Source of the DNA: Sorangium aterium
GTDB lineage: Bacteria; Myxococcota_A; Polyangia; Polyangiales; Polyangiaceae
Direction of reading: 5' to 3'
NCBI RefSeq assembly: GCF_028368935.1
Contig: NZ_JAQNDK010000004.1
Location: 868,001-932,000 of the forward strand
Length of the DNA: 64,000 nucleotides
The notes beneath the pieces were generated by a model that was given only the letters and a program-made list of their open reading frames with translations, had not been told where the DNA came from and searched no databases. This document shows, piece after piece, positions 57,241-64,000 of this stretch. Positions within the stretch are counted from its first letter, which is position 1. The number at the start of each line of letters is the position of its first letter. A program made the translations under genes and the position numbers.

Positions 57241-58329
57241 TCACTCCTCCCGGATCAGCGCCTCGATCGCCTCGAAGACGCGCGGCACGACGGGCAGGTT
57301 CGGATCGGTGTACGCCGCGGCCTGCGACTCGTTCGACAGCGTCGCCTCCTTGAGCGTGTGGCTCATTCCCTCGACGATGACGAGCGTCGCGTCCGGGCGC
57401 GCCTCGGCGAGCCGCTCCGCGTCCTCGACCTTGGTCTGGAGATCGGTCGTCCCTTGCAGGAGGAGGATCGGCGCCGTCACGGCCGCGAGCTCCACCGCGG
57501 GGTCGTGCTTCATCCAGGAGATGATGAACGGCTGCACGCTCGGCCGAAACAGGCTCATGAACAGCCGGGTTTGCGGGATGTCGGCGACGGGCTCTCCGTC
57601 CTCGAGCTGGTCGAGGATCGCGTCTGCCTTCTCGCGATCCTCGTCCGGAAGGCCCTCGAGCTGCTCCCGCAGGACATCGCCGATGGGCCTGCCAGCGCCG
57701 GCGATCGAGACAAAGCCGTCGATCTCGGTCTCCCGGGCGAGCAGCATCCCGAGCAGCGAGCCCTCGCTGTGCCCCACCACCGTGATCGTCGCGAAGCGCC
57801 CGTCCTCGCGGAGCTTCTTCACCCACAGGCCGGCGTCGTCGGCGCCCATCTCGAAGAGCAGCTCCTGCTCCGTCCGGGGGGCCGCGGAGACGCTCGCGCC
57901 GATGCCGGCCTTGTCGTAGCGAATCGACGCGATGCCCCTGTCCCGGAGTCCATCCGCAAGGAGCCTGTACGTGTCCGGCTCGATGTCCACGGCGAGCTGA
58001 TTGCCGTCCCGGTCGGTCGGCCCCGACCCGGGGATGATCACGACAGCAGGGAACGGCCCGCACCCGGCTGGCACCACGAGCGTGCCAGACAGCGTGCCGC
58101 GCGCGTTCTCGACAGTGATCTTGGCGCTGGCCGCCTCCGGACACGCCGGCGCGTCCGGCGTCGTCGGCGCCTCCGTGTCGTCAGGGGACGCGTCGCTCCC
58201 GGAGGCGGACGACGTGCGCTCTCCGGCGCCGCAGCCCGCGCCGAGGGACGACCACGCGAGCGCGGCGACACACGAGACGGCGAGCGCGGCGCGGCGCGCC
58301 GGGACCACGAGATACGATCGAAATGACAT
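57241..58329 (-). CDS. Alpha/beta-hydrolase lipoprotein
   Basis: 362 residues from MSFRSYLVV with a signal ending LGAGC. The nucleophile elbow GHSEG, the oxyanion region VVIIPGSGPTDRDGN, an acidic partner in LLLQGTTDLQTK and the histidine in EGMSHTLKEA follow the family order (Ser-Asp-His). The GSGPxDRDG motif is typical of a group of exported acyl-peptide/ester hydrolases. Attachment to the envelope is predicted. Substrate unknown. Convergent with the small lipoprotein at 56.7 kb. Confidence 0.85.
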   Translation of the reverse strand: MSFRSYLVVPARRAALAVSCVAALAWSSLGAGCGAGERTSSASGSDASPDDTEAPTTPDAPACPEAASAKITVENARGTLSGTLVVPAGCGPFPAVVIIPGSGPTDRDGNQLAVDIEPDTYRLLADGLRDRGIASIRYDKAGIGASVSAAPRTEQELLFEMGADDAGLWVKKLREDGRFATITVVGHSEGSLLGMLLARETEIDGFVSIAGAGRPIGDVLREQLEGLPDEDREKADAILDQLEDGEPVADIPQTRLFMSLFRPSVQPFIISWMKHDPAVELAAVTAPILLLQGTTDLQTKVEDAERLAEARPDATLVIVEGMSHTLKEATLSNESQAAAYTDPNLPVVPRVFEAIEALIREE

Positions 58330-58456
58330 GACGAGCCCTCCGAGCATGAGAGAGAGGTGCAGCGCCGCCCGGGGCGCACCGGTGCGCCCTCGCGGTCGCG
58401 CGAGCACCGCAGAGCGCGCCGCGCGAGCCGGGCGGCGCACCGGGGAGATCGATGAC

Positions 58457-59110
58457 TCAGCCGAGGTGCGCGAGCGCGACCTTCGAGAGGATCTCCGACA
58501 GGAGCACGAGGCCGATGAGCCCCGCGATCAGAGGCGCGCCGCGCAGGCCGGAGGCGTTCCTGAAGCCCCGAACGAGGAGCGCCAAGGACCACACGAGACA
58601 CACAGTTCCGACGACGGCGATGACGGCCAGCTCGGGCGTGAATGCGGGCACGCCCGCCGGCAGCCGCGGGGCGAGCAGGCCGAGCGCGACGGCGGCGAGC
58701 GCGATCGGCGCGCGCGACAGGCCGATCACGCCGAGAAAATCGATGAGCCGCACGCGGCGCCGCAGGAGCCGCGCATACGTCCAGAAGAGCAGGGCGGGCA
58801 ACGGCCACGCGACGACCTGCTCGAGGAGCGCCGTCCGGTACGAGATGACGGCAGGCGTCGCGTGCAGGTCGAGGAAGCCGTCAAAGCGAACTCCGAGCCT
58901 CGTGAGGGCGACGTTCAGCGCGGCGACGGCGAGCCCCGCCGCGGCGGCGGCTCCCCCGCCGAAGCGCTCGAACGGATTCAGCGCGAGCCGCCATCCGCGC
59001 TGGGGAGGCCGCGGCGACATCGTTGCCAGCAGCCGCTCGCCTTCCGCGGGGTTGATGACGTTGTCGCGCACGAGCGCGCGCACTCTCTCGTCGGGCGTGG
59101 TCATCATCAT
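58457..59110 (-). CDS. Membrane protein linked to the DUF2089-like regulator
   Basis: 217 residues. A short cytoplasmic start (MMMTTPDERVRALVRDNVIN) resembles the SHOCT-like helix of the neighbouring regulator. About five transmembrane helices follow (residues ~55-215), in a Yip1-like arrangement. Its start overlaps the regulator's stop by 4 bp, so the two are translationally coupled and co-expressed. Probably a membrane partner of the regulator, for example an envelope-stress sensor; function not established. Confidence 0.7.
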   Translation of the reverse strand: MMMTTPDERVRALVRDNVINPAEGERLLATMSPRPPQRGWRLALNPFERFGGGAAAAAGLAVAALNVALTRLGVRFDGFLDLHATPAVISYRTALLEQVVAWPLPALLFWTYARLLRRRVRLIDFLGVIGLSRAPIALAAVALGLLAPRLPAGVPAFTPELAVIAVVGTVCLVWSLALLVRGFRNASGLRGAPLIAGLIGLVLLSEILSKVALAHLG

Positions 59111-59472
59111 AATCCCACCTTGCGCAGAGCCTCCTCGGCCTCCTTCGCGGAGAGCCGCCCCTTCTCGAGCGCATCCAGGATCTCGTGCCGGCGCCGCGCG
59201 ACGCCCTGCTCCAGCGCATCGAGCCGGCCGATGATCTCGTCGAGCCGATTTCGCACGGTCGGATAGCTGATCTGAAGGACCTGAGCCATCGCCTTCAGGC
59301 TGCCTGACGAGCGCACGAACGCGGTCACGAAGGCGAGATCGTCCGGCGACAGCTGGAGCAGCGCGGGGATCTCGAACTGGCCGTCCAGGTTGGTTCCGCA
59401 GCTCTGGCAGCCGAGCCGCGTCGCGCGCAGCTCCCCATCACAGCTAGGGCATCTGACGACAAATCTTGCCAC
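59107..59472 (-). CDS. DUF2089-like zinc-ribbon regulator
   Basis: 121 residues. An N-terminal zinc ribbon (RCPSCDGEL and GCQSCGTNLDG) is followed by a helix-turn-helix (LKAMAQVLQISYPTVRNRLDEII, residues ~58-82) and a C-terminal SHOCT-like helix (LEKGRLSAKEAEEALRKVGL). This architecture is that of DUF2089-type transcription regulators that control adjacent membrane genes. An AT-rich dyad region directly upstream is probably its own operator. Coupled by overlap to the membrane protein gene downstream. Confidence 0.82.
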   Translation of the reverse strand: MARFVVRCPSCDGELRATRLGCQSCGTNLDGQFEIPALLQLSPDDLAFVTAFVRSSGSLKAMAQVLQISYPTVRNRLDEIIGRLDALEQGVARRRHEILDALEKGRLSAKEAEEALRKVGL

Positions 59473-59498
59473 GGGATGAGCTTAATATCCTCACCGAG

Positions 59499-59549
59499 GT
59501 CAATATTGTCAATGTTGAGTTGATGAAAATTGATCCGAAAATCAATTTT
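59499..59549. promoter_or_regulatory. AT-rich operator region of the DUF2089-like gene
   Basis: Two tandem direct repeats TCAATATTG and TCAATGTTG are followed by the perfect dyad AAAATTGAT-N6-ATCAATTTT. All share a TCAAT/ATTGA half site. In a region otherwise above 70% GC this is a strong candidate promoter/operator, 27-77 bp upstream of the regulator's start. Confidence 0.6.
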
Positions 59550-59649
59550 GTTTAAGAGCCGCCCCTGTCATGTGTTCGGCGCGGCTCTGGCCCGCCCGGG
59601 GCGCTGCGGCTCGCGCCGCTCGCGACGGCGCAGCGCCGCTCGCGACGGC

Positions 59650-60825
59650 TCAGCGCCGCTCGCGCCGCCGCGCGAACGCGAGCGCCGCGATGAGGCCGAG
59701 GCCGGCGAGGGCCATGGGCGCGGGGGCCGCGGGCGAGCCGGCGGCGCGGCAGCTGCAGCCGCCGTCGTCGCCCTCGTCGGCCTCCACCTCGTCCGTGCCG
59801 CCGGTCGCCGCGCTGGTGGAGCCGGCGCCGGAAGAGGCGGAGGCGGAGCTCGAAGCGCTGGGGCCGGGGGCCGCGTCGCCGCCCGCGCCGTCGCTGCCGC
59901 CGCTGCCGCCCGCAGCGTCGCCGCCCGCGCCCACGGTGCTCCCGGTCCCGCCGGAGCCGCCCGCGCCGCCGGAGCCGCCGGCGCCGCCGGCGCCGCCCGC
60001 GCCACCGGCGCCGCCTTCCCCGGAGGAGGGCAGCGCGGGGCGGACGTCGTCGAGGGTGTCCCCCTCCACGGCGTCATCGAGGACGATGACGGGGCTGTCG
60101 GTGAACTCGGACGGGTTGCGCAGCAGGCCGATCTGCGTGAAATGCGCGTTGTTGTCGGCGAGCGTCTGCGCCTTCCCTCCGGTGACGACCTGCTTGCCGT
60201 CGAACCACACGTCGACGGAGCCCTGGCTCGGGTTCGTCGACCACCGGACGTGCAGCGCGATGCGGTGCCACACGCCGGGCGTCACCGCGCCGTCCGCCTC
60301 CCAGTGCACCTTGTTGTCGGGCTTGCGGGTGGCGAAGCTGATGTGCTGCCCCACGACCTCGAACGACATCATCTGGTTGTAGCTATTTTCGGACTCCCAG
60401 TATCCGATCTGCGTCGGCGGGTCCGCCGCGAGCGCCTCGGGGAGATAGAAGCTCCAGGCGAAGTAGGTCTGGGCGCCCTCGGCCGTGCGCCCGCCGGCCG
60501 GCTTGTGGTTCAGCTCGACGCGCTTGATGCCGTTCGACCACCTCGCGTCGTTGGTGAGCTGGACCTTCCCGGCCCTCGTGCCCTGAAGGACAGGCGACGT
60601 CACCACGGAGATGTGCTCGCCGTTCAGGGTCGTGTTCCACTGGTTCAGATTGCCCGTCTCGAAGTCTCCGGTCCAGACCGGCGCCGCGGAGGCGCCCGTG
60701 GCGAGCGTCGTCGCCAGCGCGGCGGCCGCCAGGGCGGAGAGCGAGAGGCGAGGTCGCCGCCCGAGGAGCGCTCGGGAGCGGGCAAGCGGGGATCGATGTG
60801 CGGTAAGGAGATCGGTAGAAGTCAT
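59650..60825 (-). CDS. Polysaccharide-lyase-like secreted protein with MYXO-CTERM-type anchor
   Basis: 391 residues. Signal peptide (cleavage near ASAAP) and a concanavalin-type beta-sandwich (residues ~50-270) with WTGDFETGNLNQWNT, FAWSFYLPE and WHRIALHVRW, resembling heparin-lyase-I-like polysaccharide lyases. A Gly/Ser/Ala-rich linker of ~90 residues follows, then a Cys pair (GGCSCRAAG), a transmembrane helix (PMALAGLGLIAALAF) and an Arg tail (ARRRERR), the layout of the MYXO-CTERM sorting signal. Predicted to be anchored at the outer surface and to cleave acidic polysaccharide; enzyme activity is inferred. Confidence 0.8.
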   Translation of the reverse strand: MTSTDLLTAHRSPLARSRALLGRRPRLSLSALAAAALATTLATGASAAPVWTGDFETGNLNQWNTTLNGEHISVVTSPVLQGTRAGKVQLTNDARWSNGIKRVELNHKPAGGRTAEGAQTYFAWSFYLPEALAADPPTQIGYWESENSYNQMMSFEVVGQHISFATRKPDNKVHWEADGAVTPGVWHRIALHVRWSTNPSQGSVDVWFDGKQVVTGGKAQTLADNNAHFTQIGLLRNPSEFTDSPVIVLDDAVEGDTLDDVRPALPSSGEGGAGGAGGAGGAGGSGGAGGSGGTGSTVGAGGDAAGGSGGSDGAGGDAAPGPSASSSASASSGAGSTSAATGGTDEVEADEGDDGGCSCRAAGSPAAPAPMALAGLGLIAALAFARRRERR

Positions 60826-60956
60826 GGCGGGATTCGACGCGTTTTCCGGCCGGCAGTCAACCGAGAAGCCGCGCCTCGCCGCCGACGCTGCGCGGCTCCT
60901 CGGTCTCTCCAGCGCGCCCTCCAGCGCGTCGCGGGGGGAGCGCGGCCGTCATCGCT

Positions 60957-61838
60957 TCAGGCGGAGAGCTCGATCCAGAGCGCCCGAGTCTCGTGCGACC
61001 GGAGGTGGATGAGGCGCTCTCCGGTGTTGAGGGCGTCGCCGGGGCAGGTCCAGGGCTCGAGGCAGACGAAGTCCTTGCCTTGCAAGGTCCACACGACCCA
61101 GTGGGTGAACTCGGGCGAGCCGCGGACGGCGATGCGCACCCCGGGGGTGCCTTCGATCGACAGCGAGCTCTCGGTGGAGCCGTGATCGAGCAGGTGGAGG
61201 TCGACCTCGGGCCGGGTCAGGTCGAAGCCGGAGAAGGGCGCTTCCCGCTTCGTGGTGTTGTCGAACGCGCGCGTCGCCCGCGTCTCGATCGAGGCCCGGG
61301 CCTTGTCCGCCTGCGAGACGGCGAAGTAGGGGTGAAACCCGGCGCCGAAGGGCATGGGCGGGGCGCCTGCGCCGGTCTCGTTGGTGATGCGCAGATCGAT
61401 GCGGAGCGCCCTGCCGAGCAGCGTGTAGGTGAACTCGGCGCGGAAATCCCAGGGGTACTGGGCGCGCGTCGCCTCGCTCGATCGGAGGACGAGGCGCGCG
61501 TACGCGCCGCCCGACTCGAGGGTGCCATGGTCGTCGAGCGACCACGGCAGGGTGCGGGCGAAGCCGTGCTGGCGCATCTGGCCCGCTGCTCCGGCGGCGG
61601 ACCAGGCGTCGCCGGCGAGCTTGCCCGGGGAGGGGAAGAGCACGGGGTTGCCGCCGCGCACGTTGGCGCTGCGATCCTCGAAGGTGGCGCGATCGAGGTA
61701 GAGCAGCTCGCGCCCGCCGAGGGCCAGCTCCGTCAGGATGCCGCCGCGCGCCGGCGCCAGCACGGCGCGGCTCGCCGAGCCGCCGTCGACGAGCTCCACC
61801 GTGGGGATCGCGCCTTCGATTTGCTTCACGCTGAACAT
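60957..61838 (-). CDS. Aldose 1-epimerase family protein
   Basis: 293 residues, the typical size of YeaD/mutarotase-like enzymes. Signature features: GGNPVLFPSPGKL, RQHGFARTLPW with the catalytic-site His region, and PFGAGFHPYFAVS. The C-terminal part contains EPWTCPGDALNTGERL. It probably interconverts anomers of hexoses or hexose-6-phosphates in the cytoplasm. No signal peptide. Preceded on the same strand by the zinc-finger membrane protein, 16 bp upstream, suggesting an operon. Confidence 0.85.
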   Translation of the reverse strand: MFSVKQIEGAIPTVELVDGGSASRAVLAPARGGILTELALGGRELLYLDRATFEDRSANVRGGNPVLFPSPGKLAGDAWSAAGAAGQMRQHGFARTLPWSLDDHGTLESGGAYARLVLRSSEATRAQYPWDFRAEFTYTLLGRALRIDLRITNETGAGAPPMPFGAGFHPYFAVSQADKARASIETRATRAFDNTTKREAPFSGFDLTRPEVDLHLLDHGSTESSLSIEGTPGVRIAVRGSPEFTHWVVWTLQGKDFVCLEPWTCPGDALNTGERLIHLRSHETRALWIELSA

Positions 61839-61854
61839 GACACCTCCGGTCTCT

Positions 61855-62184
61855 TCAGTTGCTTCGCAGCCACTCGAGCAGCCCGACGATCAGCGCGAGC
61901 GCCGCGATGGGCAGCGCGATCCACCCGAGGACCGTCGCCCAGCCGCGGCGGAGGGAGCGGCCGCCGCGATCCTCGCACGCGAGGCAGATCGCCCAGACGC
62001 GCGCGCCGCCCTCCGTGAGCACGCAGCAGTCGCCGCACACGGGCGCGCCGCAGCGCGCGCACGGCCCCGCCGCCTCGGCGCCGCAGCGCGTGCAGCGCGC
62101 GACGGCCCCGCCGCCGTCGTCGTGGAAGATCAGGCCGCCGGACATGGGGCTGCGCCCTTCGGCGGCGGAGAAGAGCGCGTCCAT
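61855..62184 (-). CDS. Small zinc-finger membrane protein
   Basis: 109 residues from MDALFSAAEG; an ATG 13 codons later is an alternative. A B-box-like cysteine cluster (ARCTRCGAEAAGPCARCG, VCGDCCVLTEGG, AICLACEDRGG) is followed by one transmembrane helix (WIALPIAALALIVGLLEWL). This small single-pass protein with a cytosolic zinc module is found in several myxobacteria. Its role is unknown. It lies 16 bp upstream of the aldose-epimerase gene. Confidence 0.6.
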   Translation of the reverse strand: MDALFSAAEGRSPMSGGLIFHDDGGGAVARCTRCGAEAAGPCARCGAPVCGDCCVLTEGGARVWAICLACEDRGGRSLRRGWATVLGWIALPIAALALIVGLLEWLRSN

Positions 62185-62435
62185 GACCGCGGGCGCGCGC
62201 GAACGGGGGGCTCCTCGTGGACGGGCACGGACGTCTCCTCCGCCGCGATTCTGCAAGCTTTGGGGGCTCGAGACAACGCTGGAGACCGCAGGGCGCGCCG
62301 GGCCTTCTAAGCTATCCCGTCGCGCGGTACGGTGGAGGGGTATTCAACGATCGTGCGATACGTAGGTTGAATGAGGGCGATGGCGGGCGAGCACCCGAGG
62401 CGTCTCGCTCGATCGTCCGTTGCGGGCTGTGCTCC

Positions 62436-62954
62436 TCAGCGCAGGCCCGGGAGCGGCAGGCCCGGGAGCGAGTTGCCGATCGCCGTGACGAGCTGCTCGT
62501 GCGTGATCGTCCCCGCGAGGCGGAACGGCACGTCCACGTTGAGCGTCTCCCCGCCGATCGCGACGGTGCCGCTCACCTGGTACGGGATACCGCGGCTCTG
62601 CGCCGCCAGCGCGGCGATGCTCGTGAGGTCCTTCCACTTCACCGAGAGCGGCGCCTCGATACGGGTCCACTTCTTCGCGGGCAGATCGAGCGGCGTGAGC
62701 GCGGTGACGGTGCCGACGTCGTACTTGCCGTCGAGCAGCACGCTCGCCTTCATCGAGCGCGTCGAGAGATCGATGCTGTTCGGGTTGTACGCCTGGATCT
62801 GGACCCGCAGATCGATGCCCTGGGCGGTGACGGCGGTCACCGCCGCGAGCTCGGGCTTGAGCGTCGGCGGCTCGGGGCGCGAGCACGCGATCAGGGTGAT
62901 AGCGGCGGCGAGGAGGGGCGATCGCACGGCGGGAGATGTGGCGCGGATCTCCAT
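62436..62954 (-). CDS. LEA14-like lipoprotein
   Basis: 172 residues from MEIRATSPAV, with lipobox TLIACS after a hydrophobic segment. The domain (about 40-172) is the LEA type 2/WHy fold: LRVQIQAYNPNSIDLSTRSM and YDVGTVTALTPLDLPAKKW, ending with a repeat of PGLPLPGLR. Late-embryogenesis-abundant-like proteins of bacteria are linked to stress or envelope functions, but direct activity is unclear. An upstream TTG is a possible alternative start. Confidence 0.75.
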   Translation of the reverse strand: MEIRATSPAVRSPLLAAAITLIACSRPEPPTLKPELAAVTAVTAQGIDLRVQIQAYNPNSIDLSTRSMKASVLLDGKYDVGTVTALTPLDLPAKKWTRIEAPLSVKWKDLTSIAALAAQSRGIPYQVSGTVAIGGETLNVDVPFRLAGTITHEQLVTAIGNSLPGLPLPGLR

Positions 62955-63081
62955 GGAGCTCAACGGAAATCGGGCGCGCCCCCGGACCTCGTCCGCGGCC
63001 CGCCGAGCGCCCGACAGCCCGCGCGCGCGGGCCCGTGCTTCCGCCCCCGCGGGAACCCTTTCGATCTGCTATGCCCGGCGC

Positions 63082-63987
63082 ATGGGCATCCTCCCGCTCG
63101 CCGAACGCCTCGCCAAGGAGGCGCTGAACAGGTCCGGGGTGCAGAGCCGCTGGGTCGACACGTCGGTCTGCCGGCTGCACCTCTACGATGCTCCGGGCAC
63201 GGGCCCGCTCCCGACGGTGGTCCTGCTCCACGGCATCGGCTCCTCGGCGCTCCCGTACGCGCCGGTGCTGCAGCGACTCCGGCGGCGCGCCCGCCGCGTC
63301 ATCGCCGCGGAGTCGCCGGGGCACGGGTGGAGCGCGGCGCCGGCGTCGGCGTTCACGCCGGAGTGCCTCGCCACCGCGATGCACGAGCTGCTCGACCGCG
63401 AGCTCGACGAGCCGGCGATCGTGGTCGGCAACTCCCTCGGCGGCGCGGTCGCGGTGAGCTACGCGCTGAGCTCGCCGGGCCGCGTGCGCGCGCTCGTGCT
63501 CGCGTCGCCCGCCGGCGCCGGCATGGAGCAGGCTGAGCTCGCCGAGCTCCTCGCGGTGTTCAACCTGCGGTCGCGGGCCGACGCCCACGCGTTCTTCGCG
63601 CGCCTCTACCACCGCGTCCCCTGGTTCACCCCCCTCATCGCAGGCGACGTCGTGCGGACGTTCTCGCGCGAGACCATCCTCTCCTTCAGGCGCTCGGCCC
63701 GGTGCGACCACGCGTTCACGCCGGAGCAGCTGGGCGCGCTCTCGATGCCGATCCTGCTGATCTGGGGCCGCTCGGACCGCCTGATGCCGAGCGCCAACCT
63801 CGAGTACTACCGGCGGTACCTCCCTCCGCACGCGGAGATCGAGGAGCCCGAAGGCATCGGGCACTGCCCGCAGGTCGACGACCCGCGCCGCTTCGCCGAG
63901 CGGATCGCGGCGTTCGCGTGGGCGACGCGCTCCACGGCGTCACCGGGCGTGGCGCCGCCGCCCACGAGCGCAGCGCCGGCGGCATAG
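63082..63987 (+). CDS. Alpha/beta-hydrolase
   Basis: 301 residues from MGILPLAERL. A serine hydrolase fold: oxyanion HGIGSSALPY near residue 51, nucleophile GNSLGG, acidic residue in WGRSDRLMP, histidine in EGIGHCPQVDDP. The lid region (NLRSRADAHAFFARLYHR) is of medium size. No signal peptide, so cytoplasmic. Substrate is unknown; candidates include C-C hydrolases, haloalkane- or ester-type enzymes. The C-terminus is Pro/Ala-rich. The last gene in the window. Confidence 0.85.
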   Translation: MGILPLAERLAKEALNRSGVQSRWVDTSVCRLHLYDAPGTGPLPTVVLLHGIGSSALPYAPVLQRLRRRARRVIAAESPGHGWSAAPASAFTPECLATAMHELLDRELDEPAIVVGNSLGGAVAVSYALSSPGRVRALVLASPAGAGMEQAELAELLAVFNLRSRADAHAFFARLYHRVPWFTPLIAGDVVRTFSRETILSFRRSARCDHAFTPEQLGALSMPILLIWGRSDRLMPSANLEYYRRYLPPHAEIEEPEGIGHCPQVDDPRRFAERIAAFAWATRSTASPGVAPPPTSAAPAA

Positions 63988-64000
63988 GGGACGGCGCCGG

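Overview
The window is high-GC DNA whose gene content points to a myxobacterium of the Sorangium/Polyangiales type. The signs are many lipobox proteins with Gly/Pro/Ala-rich linkers, a MYXO-CTERM-like surface anchor, Cys-rich repeat lipoproteins, a giant Ser/Thr kinase-sigma54 activator fusion, LacI-STAS sensor fusions, and short dispersed repeats built on GGCGTCTTGG. No rRNA, tRNA, CRISPR array, intact insertion sequence or replication origin was seen. Species assignment is inference from gene style, not from a marker gene.

Layout. 1-7 kb: an edge-truncated Cys-rich lipoprotein, trehalose-6-phosphate phosphatase, a small lipoprotein, an MFS permease with a NitT/TauT-type binding lipoprotein, and a divergent two-component pair. 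7-12 kb: an M19-like dipeptidase carrying a lectin-like segment, a small lipoprotein, a beta-lactamase-fold enzyme, and a relic of the binding-protein gene. 12-17.7 kb: an RND efflux pump and its adaptor, divergent from a LysR regulator. 17.7-27.5 kb: a LacI-type sensor/STAS protein, a coupled lipoprotein pair, a TPR protein, a delta-60-repeat lipoprotein and a small EamA-type transporter. 27.5-36.6 kb: the giant kinase/ATPase/TPR/GAF/sigma54 activator, two small secreted proteins, and the second LacI-type/STAS protein. 36.6-41.5 kb: two truncated oxidoreductase tails bracketing a less GC-rich PDZ-protein island, an M28 peptidase, and nrfHA (nitrite to ammonium). 41.8-45.1 kb: a frameshifted PhyH oxygenase, a GNAT protein and an MFS permease in one run.

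45.6-54.1 kb is the most interesting block. A bifunctional geosmin synthase is followed by two paralogous cyclic-nucleotide-domain proteins that read as family 2B encapsulin shell proteins (HK97 fold, no DNA-binding domain), then an MscS-type channel, then a StyA-like flavin monooxygenase. The first four genes are tightly spaced and co-directional. The proposed reading, an inference, is a geosmin-producing nanocompartment with a two-component shell, plus a membrane channel and possibly a tailoring oxygenase.

54-64 kb: a zinc-ribbon protein, a hairpin-rich spacer, a run of secreted or lipoproteins including one with an HExxH motif, an alpha/beta-hydrolase lipoprotein, a DUF2089-like regulator with its membrane partner and an AT-rich operator region, a MYXO-CTERM-type polysaccharide-lyase-like protein, an aldose epimerase, a zinc-finger membrane protein, a LEA14-like lipoprotein and an alpha/beta-hydrolase. 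Most starts were chosen by ribosome-binding site and signal peptide, so several differ from the longest open frame.
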